The notes beneath the pieces are model-generated. The model saw only the letters and a program-made list of their open reading frames with translations, did not search any database and had not been told where the DNA came from. Below, in pieces: positions 1 to 6,719 of a DNA stretch of 25,138 nucleotides. Source of the stretch: UMGS1933 sp051891435 (lineage in GTDB: Bacteria; Bacillota; Clostridia; TANB77; CAG-508); the NCBI GenBank assembly GCA_051891435.1, contig JBJFFE010000075.1, forward strand, positions 1 to 25,138, given 5' to 3'. Each line of letters opens with the position of its first letter. The first letter of the stretch is position 1. Both the position numbers and the translations under genes were made by a program.

Positions 1-1
1 A

Positions 2-1042
2 GATGTTCAAAAAGGTATGTATGTCGAAGGAAAATCTCTTAATTTTACAGATTTCGTTGAAATTTGGAAAAGAGATTATGGTTCAAAAGAACTTGCACCT
101 TCAACATATAAAAGATATCTTGGAATTTTGGAAAGTAGAATTATACCTTTTTTTGGACATTTTCGTGTTGATAAAATAAAACCGACAGATATTATGCAAT
201 TCTATGATCTGCTTAGTAAAGATACTCAAATAGTAAGAAGAAAAGATAATAATGGTAAAAAGACAGGAAAACCACTTTCTCCAAAAACTATATTGGAACA
301 CCATAGACTTCTTCGTGCAATGTTACAAAAAGCAGTTTACTGGCAAATGATAGTATCTAATCCTGCTGAACGTGTTCAAGCACCTAAAACTAAAAAGCCT
401 AAGAGAAAATATTATGATGATGAACAAAGCAAAGCTTTAATTTCAAACTTAATGGAACTTACTGAAGAACAATTCAAATATAAAGTTGCAATCATCTTAA
501 CAATATTTACTGGAGTTAGACTTGGAGAGCTTATGGGACTTGAATGGGACGATATAAATTTTAGAGAAGGCATTGTTAGTATAAATCGTTCTAGTCAGTA
601 TTTAGCAGATAAAGGTGTATTTACTAAAACACCTAAAACAGAAAGTTCCATTAGAGATGTTGCAATACCAGATTTTGTTGTTTCTTTACTTGAAGATTAT
701 AAATACTGGTATGATGAACAAAAATATCAATATGGAGAATTATGGTACGATTCTAATAGGTTATTTGTACAAGCAGATGGCAAACCTATGCATCCTTCTA
801 CTATTAGCAAATGGTTTGAAAAATTTGTAGCACAAATTGGACTACCTGTAATTAACTTTCATGGACTAAGACATACGAATGCTACTTTATTAATAGCACA
901 AAATATCGATGTCTCAGTTGTAGCAGCAAGACTTGGACATGCACAAATTACTACAACATTAAATTTCTATGTACATCCTATTATTTCTCATAATAAAACT
1001 GCTGGATTTGCATTAGAAAACTTGCTACTACCACAAAATTAG
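2..1042 (+). CDS. Tyrosine site-specific recombinase (phage/ICE-type integrase), 5' end missing
   Basis: Catalyses site-specific integration and excision of a mobile element. The frame is open to the window edge: codons before the Met at 17 read DVQKG, which fits the inside of an integrase, so the true start lies upstream. Numbered from the Met at 17, an N-terminal SAM-like core-binding domain covers about residues 8-125 and the catalytic domain about 135-330. Catalytic residues visible are R168 (TGVRLGEL), H282 and R285 (HGLRHT), H308 (LGHAQ) and the nucleophile Y318 (LNFYVH). All are intact, so the enzyme is probably active. It reads toward tRNA-fMet, whose 3' end lies 214 bp downstream, as expected for an integrase beside its attachment site. 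The matching second att copy would be outside the window. It is clearly different from the second integrase at 8351-9529. Confidence 0.95.
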   Translation, partial: DVQKGMYVEGKSLNFTDFVEIWKRDYGSKELAPSTYKRYLGILESRIIPFFGHFRVDKIKPTDIMQFYDLLSKDTQIVRRKDNNGKKTGKPLSPKTILEHHRLLRAMLQKAVYWQMIVSNPAERVQAPKTKKPKRKYYDDEQSKALISNLMELTEEQFKYKVAIILTIFTGVRLGELMGLEWDDINFREGIVSINRSSQYLADKGVFTKTPKTESSIRDVAIPDFVVSLLEDYKYWYDEQKYQYGELWYDSNRLFVQADGKPMHPSTISKWFEKFVAQIGLPVINFHGLRHTNATLLIAQNIDVSVVAARLGHAQITTTLNFYVHPIISHNKTAGFALENLLLPQN

Positions 1043-1091
1043 TTAAAATCTTTTTTCACTAAAGTCATTAAACTTTTCACGATAAAAAAAT

Positions 1092-1139
1092 AGTAAAAGA
1101 CTACTAAATTAATTTTTAGGTTTCCCATAGTCTTTTACT
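1092..1139 (+). terminator. Possible terminator after the integrase
   Basis: An 11-bp inverted repeat (AGTAAAAGACT / AGTCTTTTACT) with a long loop lies 50 bp after the integrase stop. The T-tract behind it is broken (GAAATTTTATT), so termination strength is uncertain. Confidence 0.45.
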
Positions 1140-1224
1140 GAAATTTTATTAGATATATCAATAAGTTGTGAGGTTTTCTTCCCCAAAATTTCCCCAAAAG
1201 GTACTTTTTAGGGATAAAATAAAA

Positions 1225-1253
1225 AATAGCAAATCTCTAAAAGACTTGCTATT
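1225..1253 (-). terminator. Rho-independent terminator of tRNA-fMet
   Basis: On the minus strand, AATAGCAAGTC pairs with GATTTGCTATT around a 7-nt loop, followed by a run of T. It starts 3 bp after the tRNA 3' end. A very similar AATAGCAAG stem ends the old tRNA-Pro unit at 12586-12617, so tRNA units of this genome may share a terminator type. Confidence 0.8.
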
Positions 1254-1255
1254 AC

Positions 1256-1331
1256 TGGTTGCGGGGGATAGACTCGAACTATCGACCTTCGGGTTATGAG
1301 CCCGACGAGCTGCCAACTGCTCCACCCCGCG
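1256..1331 (-). tRNA. Initiator tRNA-Met (anticodon CAT)
   Basis: 76-nt cloverleaf read on the minus strand, with encoded CCA. The acceptor stem is CGCGGGG / CCCCGCA, so the first pair is the unpaired C1-A72. The anticodon stem has the run of three G-C pairs (GGG...CCC) next to the CAT loop. Both are known hallmarks of the bacterial initiator tRNA, so this is tRNA-fMet and not an elongator Met tRNA. Its 3' end faces the integrase at 2-1042. Confidence 0.96.
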
Positions 1332-1348
1332 ATATTTGGTACTTTTCT

Positions 1349-1377
1349 AGTATACGCTTATATTTTTGTTTTGTCAA
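1349..1377 (-). promoter_or_regulatory. Sigma-A type promoter of tRNA-fMet
   Basis: On the minus strand: consensus -35 TTGACA (1372-1377), a 17-nt spacer and -10 TATACT (1349-1354). It lies 17 bp upstream of the tRNA. The near-perfect match fits a strongly expressed tRNA. Confidence 0.85.
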
Positions 1378-1462
1378 CCCTTTGATATAATTTTTTATAC
1401 ATTGATATTATATTACAATTCTTCCTTTTTATTCCTATTATATAAATATTTCCTTAAATCTC

Positions 1463-1491
1463 TTGATTATTAGCAAAAAAAAAGCTATAAT
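1463..1491 (+). promoter_or_regulatory. Sigma-A type promoter of tRNA-Arg
   Basis: -35 TTGATT (1463-1468), 17-nt spacer, perfect -10 TATAAT (1486-1491), 20 bp before the tRNA. Confidence 0.85.
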
Positions 1492-1511
1492 ATATTAGTA
1501 TTTTGTTAATT

Positions 1512-1585
<74 letters not shown>

Positions 1586-1588
<3 letters not shown>

Positions 1589-1629
1589 TAAAATAAAATC
1601 ATGCCGTTAGGTATGGTTTTATTTTATGG
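1586..1629 (+). terminator. Terminator of tRNA-Arg
   Basis: A 17-bp inverted repeat begins in the CCA end itself (CCATAAAATAAAA...) and closes with TTTTATTTTATGG, with one G-T wobble. It directly follows the tRNA, so it probably ends the transcript. The remaining bases up to 1716 show nothing else recognisable. Confidence 0.7.
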
Positions 1630-1716
1630 TGTTTTGATTGAAGGATTCGAAAAGGACGTGCGGAATAAAAGGATTTATCTAAATTGGTCCATACAACATC
1701 ATCTTTTGTTTTCATA

Positions 1717-2880
1717 TTATGGTGATTTTACTTCAATTTTACTTGCATTTATTTGTGCAGGGTAAGATTCCATAATCATCCCATCATAAGTTATTGTAAC
1801 TATAGTTCCCACTGGATATATTTCATCATTGTTTTCACCTAAATTAATTGAAATTTTGTCCGATGATTTTAGTTCTTGAGACCCTTCTAATGGTTCCACT
1901 AATATATATTTTTCTTTTGATTCAATTACTGTAGCATAAAAACAATATTTAGTTTCGTCTATTGCTCTATATAAAACAGCCTCATTATTATATATTAAAA
2001 TCAAACTTTTCTCATTTACATCATCTACTACAGCATTTAATAATTCTTCTGAATTAGTTTCACCATTCAAAACCGGTAGATATTCTTCTCCAACCAATTT
2101 ATTAATTGTTCCTATTGGTTCATTAGGATTCCATGCATAATCTATCATTCCATAAGATTTTCCATATAGTATTCCATTATATCTTACTAATTGATTTAGC
2201 TCTGTTTCTTCTGCTGTTAGAGATACTTCTTTAATTTTTGTTCTGCTAGTATCTTTATTTTTTTCTAGATTCTTATCATATAAACAAATAACAATATCTT
2301 CTAATCGTTCTTCTTTTTCTTTGTCAGCTTCTAGCATTAAGTAAATATCATCATCTTTTATTTTTTTTACTAAATTATATGTTGAATTAGAATATACTTT
2401 TGAACATACCCCTCTATTTTCTTCACTTGCAAATTTATCTTTTGTATTATCTACTATCAATGTAAATTCATTTGTTTCTGTAGTATATTGTAGTGTTGTT
2501 AAAATTTCATCACCTTCTATTGTATATGTAACTATTTCAACAACATCAGAAGTACTTTTTTTATTATATCTATCTGTATTATCAAGGAATTTATCTAATA
2601 AATAGATATTCTCAATTTTGTCATTTGAAATAATAACTTTCCCACTAGAACTTATTTTATTTGTATCACAATTTTCTGTATTATTAAAAATTTCTATACC
2701 CAATATTTTAATTCCAATACCATTAATATACATTTCATTTAAATTAGTACTTAATTTATGATACTTTGTTACTGTGTATAGTAATGCTCTAAATTCAATA
2801 CTACCTCCATCTTTCAAACGGAAAGGAATTGGAAATAGCAGTATTAATGCAATTATTACAATAAAAATTTTCTTTTTCAT
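1717..2880 (-). CDS. Membrane-anchored or exported protein with C-terminal DUF3221-like domain
   Basis: Unknown function. The protein starts with MKKK and a hydrophobic segment (residues 5-19), which can be a signal peptide or an anchor; no lipobox Cys follows. Residues 24-65 contain KDGGSIEFRALLYTVTKYH and GIKILGIEIFNN. I recognise this pattern from small secreted Firmicutes proteins of unknown role. The C-terminal part (about residues 285-385) has short strands ending in VGTIVTITYDG and ESYPAQI, which resembles the DUF3221/YobA-like OB-type domain. The middle is rich in charged residues without recognised motifs. An AAAGGG ribosome site precedes the ATG. It stands alone between tRNA-Arg and a coiled-coil gene. 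The domain calls rest on memory of family patterns and need a profile search. Confidence 0.75.
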   Translation of the reverse strand: MKKKIFIVIIALILLFPIPFRLKDGGSIEFRALLYTVTKYHKLSTNLNEMYINGIGIKILGIEIFNNTENCDTNKISSSGKVIISNDKIENIYLLDKFLDNTDRYNKKSTSDVVEIVTYTIEGDEILTTLQYTTETNEFTLIVDNTKDKFASEENRGVCSKVYSNSTYNLVKKIKDDDIYLMLEADKEKEERLEDIVICLYDKNLEKNKDTSRTKIKEVSLTAEETELNQLVRYNGILYGKSYGMIDYAWNPNEPIGTINKLVGEEYLPVLNGETNSEELLNAVVDDVNEKSLILIYNNEAVLYRAIDETKYCFYATVIESKEKYILVEPLEGSQELKSSDKISINLGENNDEIYPVGTIVTITYDGMIMESYPAQINASKIEVKSP

Positions 2881-2970
2881 ATAATTACCCTTTGCCTTTT
2901 ATTATTTATAAGTATATTATCATAGAAACAAGTAATTATCAATATAATTGTTAATCTTCATAGTCTTTTG

Positions 2971-3000
2971 AAAAAAATTAGAAGGTCAAAAGCCTTCTAA
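2971..3000 (-). terminator. Terminator overlapping the stop of the coiled-coil gene
   Basis: On the minus strand TTAGAAGG / CCTTCTAA form an 8-bp stem with a 7-nt loop, followed by seven T. The stem begins in the last codon and stop of the gene at 2997-3377. Confidence 0.85.
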
Positions 3001-3377
3001 TCTTCTCCATCATATATATTTTCAGATAAATTTTCTATTTGGTCTTTTCTATGTTGTTGTTTACTCTCCATGTTTTTTAATCTGTCCTCTGACATTTTTT
3101 CATAGTTTTCTTCCATATATATTTGAGCTCCTTTATAGTTATTTGCTAAATTTTGTACCTGTTCCATTTTACTTGCATTATTATCTGAAACTATTTTATT
3201 TTTTAACTTATCCATTTCTTCTTCTCTTATATCTTGTTTATCTCTTGCCCTTTCTTTACTTTCTCTACTTCCTATATTTGAATATTGCTCTAAATGTCTT
3301 TCGGTTCTGGTATGTTTTTCAACAAGATTTACTAGGTTTTCCACTTGTTTTTCTTTCTTTTCATTGTTTTGTTCCAT
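2997..3377 (-). CDS. Small highly charged coiled-coil protein, unknown function
   Basis: 126 residues, almost entirely Glu, Lys, Asn, Gln and Arg, with no hydrophobic segment, no signal peptide and no Cys. Heptad-like spacing (VENLVNLVEKH, MEQVQNLANNY, QIENLSENIY) suggests long helices and a soluble coiled coil. I do not recognise a family. The start is supported by AAGGAG 9 nt before ATG. That ribosome site is inside the hairpin that ends the upstream SOD-family gene (3381-3424), so translation may be occluded in read-through mRNA. It ends in a clear terminator. Confidence 0.7.
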   Translation of the reverse strand: MEQNNEKKEKQVENLVNLVEKHTRTERHLEQYSNIGSRESKERARDKQDIREEEMDKLKNKIVSDNNASKMEQVQNLANNYKGAQIYMEENYEKMSEDRLKNMESKQQHRKDQIENLSENIYDGED

Positions 3378-3380
3378 AAA

Positions 3381-3424
3381 AAATCACTCCTTTTGTTAAT
3401 ATTATTAACCTTTAGAAGTGATTT
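3381..3424 (-). terminator. Hairpin between SOD-family gene and coiled-coil gene; contains the latter's RBS
   Basis: On the minus strand AAATCACTTCT pairs with AGGAGTGATTT (one mismatch), with an inner GTTAAT / ATTAAC stem, then T6. It has the form of a terminator of the SOD-family gene, but its 3' arm carries the AGGAG ribosome site of the next gene, and its T-run is the RBS-to-ATG spacer. Confidence 0.7.
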
Positions 3425-3431
3425 ATACAAT

Positions 3432-4019
3432 TTAAATTTTTTCAAACCTTTTATTAACCACATTCCAATTTACAATATTCCACCATGCATTTACATAATC
3501 TTTTCTTTTTGCCTCATATTGTAGGAAATATGAATGTTCCCACATGTCTAGTACTAATAATGGCATACAACCCCACAAAGTTAAGTTTTGATGTTTTTCA
3601 CATTGTAATATTTCTAATTTTTTAAATCTTGGTACCCAAACAAGTAAATTCCAACCAGATGCTTCTACTGCGATACTACTTGCCGTAAACTGAGCTTTAA
3701 ATTTATCATAATTTGTGAAATCTTTTGTTATTTGTTCCATTAATTTTATATTCGGATTTGTTGGAATTGCTGGTCCCATATTTTCAAAAAATAATTCATG
3801 TAATATAGCACCTGAACCATAAAAACTCAAATCTTTTTCTAGGCATTTTATATTTTCAAAATTATTGTTTTTCCTTGCTTGTTCCAATTTTTCTTCTGTT
3901 TTATTTGTATTATCTACATATCCAGTATATAAAGTCTCATAATGTATTAATAGTGTTTCTTTACTATAATATGGTTCTAATGCATCTAGTGAATATGGCA
4001 AATTAATTTTATTTATCAT
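3432..4019 (-). CDS. Superoxide dismutase (Fe/Mn family) homologue
   Basis: 195 residues, close to the usual length of the Fe/Mn-SOD family, which converts superoxide to oxygen and hydrogen peroxide. The N-terminal helical-hairpin domain begins LPYSLDALEPYYSKETLLIHY. All four expected metal ligands are present: H26, H74 (ILHELFFENMGP), D158 and H162 (LDMWEHSYFLQY). The C-terminal YVNAWWNIVNW is typical. The usual HH-x-x-HH run around the first ligand is not kept: here it is H26-Y-E-T-L-Y-T-G-Y. This places it in a divergent branch, and its catalytic activity is less certain than its fold. An AGGAGG site precedes the ATG. With the superoxide reductase at 20059-20439 it suggests an anaerobe that tolerates brief oxygen exposure. 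Confidence 0.88.
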   Translation of the reverse strand: MINKINLPYSLDALEPYYSKETLLIHYETLYTGYVDNTNKTEEKLEQARKNNNFENIKCLEKDLSFYGSGAILHELFFENMGPAIPTNPNIKLMEQITKDFTNYDKFKAQFTASSIAVEASGWNLLVWVPRFKKLEILQCEKHQNLTLWGCMPLLVLDMWEHSYFLQYEAKRKDYVNAWWNIVNWNVVNKRFEKI

Positions 4020-4100
4020 AGTTTTCCTCCTATGATATTTTATTTAAGGTATTCCGCTAATATTCCTAATTTAAAATTTATAAAATTTTCATACAAACTC

Positions 4101-4129
4101 TTGAATTCTACTTAAATATATGTTATTAT
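4101..4129 (+). promoter_or_regulatory. Promoter of tRNA-Pro
   Basis: -35 TTGAAT (4101-4106), 17-nt spacer, -10 TATTAT (4124-4129), 18 bp before the tRNA. Confidence 0.7.
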
Positions 4130-4147
4130 ATTTAAGTATTTGTTTTT

Positions 4148-4223
4148 CGGGGTGTGGCTCAGTTGGTAGAGCGCGTGGTTTGGGACCATGAGGTCGCACG
4201 TTCGATCCGTGTCACCCCGACCA
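4148..4223 (+). tRNA. tRNA-Pro (anticodon TGG), integration target
   Basis: 76-nt cloverleaf with encoded CCA. Acceptor CGGGGTG / CACCCCG, D stem GCTC / GAGC, anticodon stem CGTGG / CCATG around TTTGGGA, anticodon TGG, T loop TTCGATC. The gene is complete. Its last 14 bases plus one G are repeated at 12548-12562, marking the insertion of the mobile element. Confidence 0.97.
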
Positions 4224-4224
4224 G
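4210..4224 (+). repeat. attL, tRNA-Pro end copy
   Basis: TGTCACCCCGACCAG, the last 14 bases of tRNA-Pro plus G. Identical to 12548-12562; the flanking bases differ, so the identity block is 15 bp. Confidence 0.9.
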
Positions 4225-4227
4225 AAA

Positions 4228-4250
4228 AAGGAGCTTTTTACAAGCTCCTT
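4228..4250 (+). terminator. Element-borne terminator after tRNA-Pro
   Basis: AAGGAGCTT / AAGCTCCTT, 9-bp stem with a 5-nt loop, then AAACTTTTA. It lies 5 bp after the tRNA, inside the element, so it replaces the host tRNA terminator displaced to 12586-12617. The T-tract is interrupted. Confidence 0.65.
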
Positions 4251-4324
4251 AAACTTTTATTAGGCTATTTTAAGCCTTTTTTTATTTTTCCAACTTTCTC
4301 AAAATTCCTCTATATTTGTGCTAC

Positions 4325-4380
4325 TGCATTCATTATTGCATTCAAGATTTATTTTTTGAATGTAAAAATTGCATTCAAAA
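4325..4380. repeat. Left cluster of TGCATTCAA repeats, candidate integrase arm sites
   Basis: TGCATTCA at 4325-4332, TGCATTCAA at 4337-4345, the inverted TTGAATG at 4356-4362 and TGCATTCAAAA at 4370-4380. The same motif occurs just inside the right end (12481-12503). Tyrosine integrases of the Tn916/lambda type bind short arm repeats with their N-terminal domain; the placement fits this, but binding is inference. Confidence 0.5.
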
Positions 4381-4394
4381 TTAATAACTATAAA

Positions 4395-4817
4395 CTACTT
4401 TTTAAATAATTTTTTAAAAAATGCAAATAATTTTTTATACCATTTTTCTTCTTTTACTTCAACTAATGCTACTTCTTCTTTTTTTATATTTTGTATTTCT
4501 GATTTAAATAAATTACTATTATACATATCATACTTAATTTTTAAGTCTTTATCATTTTCATTTATTATTCCCTCATTATAAAGCCTATAGAATTCCTTCT
4601 TATTTGTTAGTTCTTTATAAGTTTCTTCCAACATATCATTTGATACTCTTAAGTTTTTCAAAACAACAAATGCTTCTTCTTTTTTCATTTTAAAGAAACA
4701 TGCTTCATCTTTTAATATTTCTTTAATAAGGTCATTCTTTTTTATGCTTATACCTTTGACTTTCAAACAATCTATAATTGAGTAATTCATTACTTTTAAT
4801 TCGTCAATAAGAGTCAT
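4395..4817 (-). CDS. Small cargo protein with cationic amphipathic C-terminus
   Basis: 140 residues if begun at the ATG at 4817, which has GGAGG 8 nt upstream. An ATG 27 bases earlier has no ribosome site. The stop of the upstream transglutaminase-like gene is one base away (TAA-T-ATG), so the two are surely translated as a coupled pair. No family is recognised. The body is a charged helical protein (IDELKVMNYSIIDCLKVKGISIKKNDLI). The last residues, EKWYKKLFAFFKKLFKK, form a strongly cationic amphipathic helix with Trp/Phe/Leu on one side, which could bind the inner face of the membrane. It may be a partner, inhibitor or membrane adaptor of the upstream protein. It is the last gene before the left end of the element. 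Confidence 0.8.
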   Translation of the reverse strand: MTLIDELKVMNYSIIDCLKVKGISIKKNDLIKEILKDEACFFKMKKEEAFVVLKNLRVSNDMLEETYKELTNKKEFYRLYNEGIINENDKDLKIKYDMYNSNLFKSEIQNIKKEEVALVEVKEEKWYKKLFAFFKKLFKK

Positions 4818-4818
4818 A

Positions 4819-6468
4819 TTATTTTCCCTCCAACTCAAATTCATTCATTTGATGTTCTTTATTTTCATATACCAATTCGCCATTTTTTAATTTTTCTATC
4901 ATTTGCAATTCTGTAACATCAGAAATTTCTAATGTTTCTGTATCTATCAAATACATTGGATGTTTTCCTGTCTCATCTGCTTGTTTTTCTCTCAACCATA
5001 TTTTTCTTTTATAAGTTTTTGAACTTTCTTCATTTGTAACCTCTCCAACAAATGAACGCTCTAAACTGTCTTTTAAAATTCCAAATCTTCGAAATGCATC
5101 ATTAAAAAACATAACAAATTCATTACCGGATATTTTTAATTTTTGCATTTTAGCTATTAAATTTTGTAATAGCTCTATACTTTCAATTTCAGTTTTATCC
5201 TCTTTTTCAACTGAATCCACTTCTATTAATTCTTTTACATAATCTACTGTAGCTTGTTCTTGAATGTTCAAAGCACTAGCATGCCCTTTTCTTGTCGCAT
5301 TTACTAATACATCTTTTTTCCCTGAAACAAATTTTATACCATCTAATTTCATATTATTCTTTGCTCTGGCTAAATCATTTGCTTCAAATCCATCTTTATT
5401 AGTTATATTAATAGCTTCTAATGTTGCTTGACAATTTTCTGTTGCAAATCCAATATAAAAATGTCCCTTATTAATACCTTGTGTAAGTATAACAGCTGTC
5501 ATCTGTTCATCTAATCCATCTATAATTTTTTTATAAATTCTAGAAAAGTCAAAGCATGTTATTCGACTTTCGATTGTTAAAGCCTCTAGGTGCTTCTTGG
5601 AAAATTGTGAAGTATAATTTATTTTATTTCCTTGTTCTTGTTCTCTATATACATATCCTTCATCATATGTAAACAGCTTACACATTTTGGTATAGATGAA
5701 TATCGCTTTTTCTTCAGCAGACATTTCTTCTGGCATTCCATTTAAAATCTCAGTTTTTATTTTTTCATTTAATTGCCATTCAGAGTCTTCATCAAAAATA
5801 GACACGACATCATCAACTTTACGAGCATCGAACCTACATTTTAATTTTTTTGTTTCTTCTTTTAGTTGTGATTCATATGTTTTATATAATTCTTTAAATT
5901 TTTGTTTGTAATTTTCAATATCTGGAATATAAAAATCGTCTAATATTCGATTAGTATTTACAAGTTGCCCTTGTTTATCAATATTTCCAAAAATACTTAT
6001 CATTACCCTAAGATAATTTTGTATATTCTGTGACCTTTTTGCAAGTGCATTTGGTAATTTAAAAAGTTCTTTGTTTTCTTCAAAATTTTTAAACTTTTCA
6101 AAAAGTTCTTCATTTTTTAATATTTCAAATGCCTTTTTTACCATTAAATATTCAACATCTTCAATTCCTTCACTGTCTTCACAAAGCGTACTATAGCAGC
6201 GTTCTTCATTTCTTGACTTTATTATTTCTTCTATTCGTCTGTGTTGTATAGAATCTTCTTCATAATTTAAAATTGACTTGTCTAAATAATTAAAAATAAT
6301 AGATATTGGTAATTCTATTTTTTTATCATCATAATAGAAACTTAACCCTTGATCCCACAGTACTGTAGTTTCGGTTGCACTTTTAAAATTTTTTTCATCC
6401 AAATTCAAAATTGTATCTAATATATCTTTTAATGGATCTCCACTCTTCTTTTCAACTTTTATTTCCAT
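4819..6468 (-). CDS. Transglutaminase-like / papain-fold cysteine peptidase-like protein, element cargo
   Basis: 549 residues, cytoplasmic by appearance (no signal peptide or membrane segment). The N-terminal 240 residues are charged and helical and match nothing I know. Residues about 245-385 look like a transglutaminase-like domain: a helix before the site (AEEKAIFIYTKMCKLFTY), then candidate nucleophile C305 in ITCFDFSRIY, then H336 in KGHFYIGF, then LEAINI. In such domains the third triad residue is normally Asp in a D-A motif; the matching position here appears to be E351. The last 110 residues include a strand-rich part (KIWLREKQAD...MYLIDTETLEI). A compact AAGGAG site precedes the ATG. 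The gene is followed at one base by the small amphipathic protein. The reaction and substrate are unknown; peptidase, transglutaminase or an inactive fold are all possible. Confidence 0.75.
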   Translation of the reverse strand: MEIKVEKKSGDPLKDILDTILNLDEKNFKSATETTVLWDQGLSFYYDDKKIELPISIIFNYLDKSILNYEEDSIQHRRIEEIIKSRNEERCYSTLCEDSEGIEDVEYLMVKKAFEILKNEELFEKFKNFEENKELFKLPNALAKRSQNIQNYLRVMISIFGNIDKQGQLVNTNRILDDFYIPDIENYKQKFKELYKTYESQLKEETKKLKCRFDARKVDDVVSIFDEDSEWQLNEKIKTEILNGMPEEMSAEEKAIFIYTKMCKLFTYDEGYVYREQEQGNKINYTSQFSKKHLEALTIESRITCFDFSRIYKKIIDGLDEQMTAVILTQGINKGHFYIGFATENCQATLEAINITNKDGFEANDLARAKNNMKLDGIKFVSGKKDVLVNATRKGHASALNIQEQATVDYVKELIEVDSVEKEDKTEIESIELLQNLIAKMQKLKISGNEFVMFFNDAFRRFGILKDSLERSFVGEVTNEESSKTYKRKIWLREKQADETGKHPMYLIDTETLEISDVTELQMIEKLKNGELVYENKEHQMNEFELEGK

Positions 6469-6484
6469 TTTTTCTCCTTAGTTT

Positions 6485-6511
6485 TTCAATATTCTTTTAA
6501 AGAATATTGAA
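6485..6511. terminator. Palindromic hairpin upstream of the cargo operon
   Basis: TTCAATATTCT / AGAATATTGAA form an 11-bp stem with a 5-nt loop, flanked by T on the plus strand and A on the other. It lies between the relaxase and cargo units, 17 bp before the cargo start codon, so it would be in the cargo mRNA leader if the promoter is further upstream. It may be a terminator or an operator; no factor can be named. Confidence 0.5.
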
Positions 6512-6647
6512 ATTTTTATGCCTTGCCTTACTCAACAAGATTTCTTAATATTTATTAACATTTTATCTTTTGACAAAATCTAGCTATTCTTATATTTTCA
6601 TTATATAGCATCACCAAAATAATGACAATACTTTTAGTGATTTTTTG

Positions 6648-6681
6648 AAAAAAAATAGACTACTTTTTTCAAGTAATCTAT
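6648..6681 (-). terminator. Terminator of the mobilization operon
   Basis: On the minus strand ATAGATTACTT pairs with AAGTAGTCTAT (one G-T pair), then T7. It lies 39 bp after the relaxase stop. The bases 6512-6647 contain no recognised gene and probably hold the promoter of the cargo operon. Confidence 0.8.
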
Positions 6682-6719
6682 CCTTAAATTTTAATCATTA
6701 TTTATCAATTAAGTTCAAA

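Noticed and set aside
21..27. TGTCGAA match to a Spo0A box near the window start
   Set aside because: It is inside the coding sequence of the integrase, so it is most likely chance.
3143..3379. Plus-strand open frame full of Phe, Leu and Tyr opposite the coiled-coil gene
   Set aside because: Complement of a Glu/Lys-rich gene naturally reads as hydrophobic; no ribosome site, so it is a shadow and not a membrane protein.
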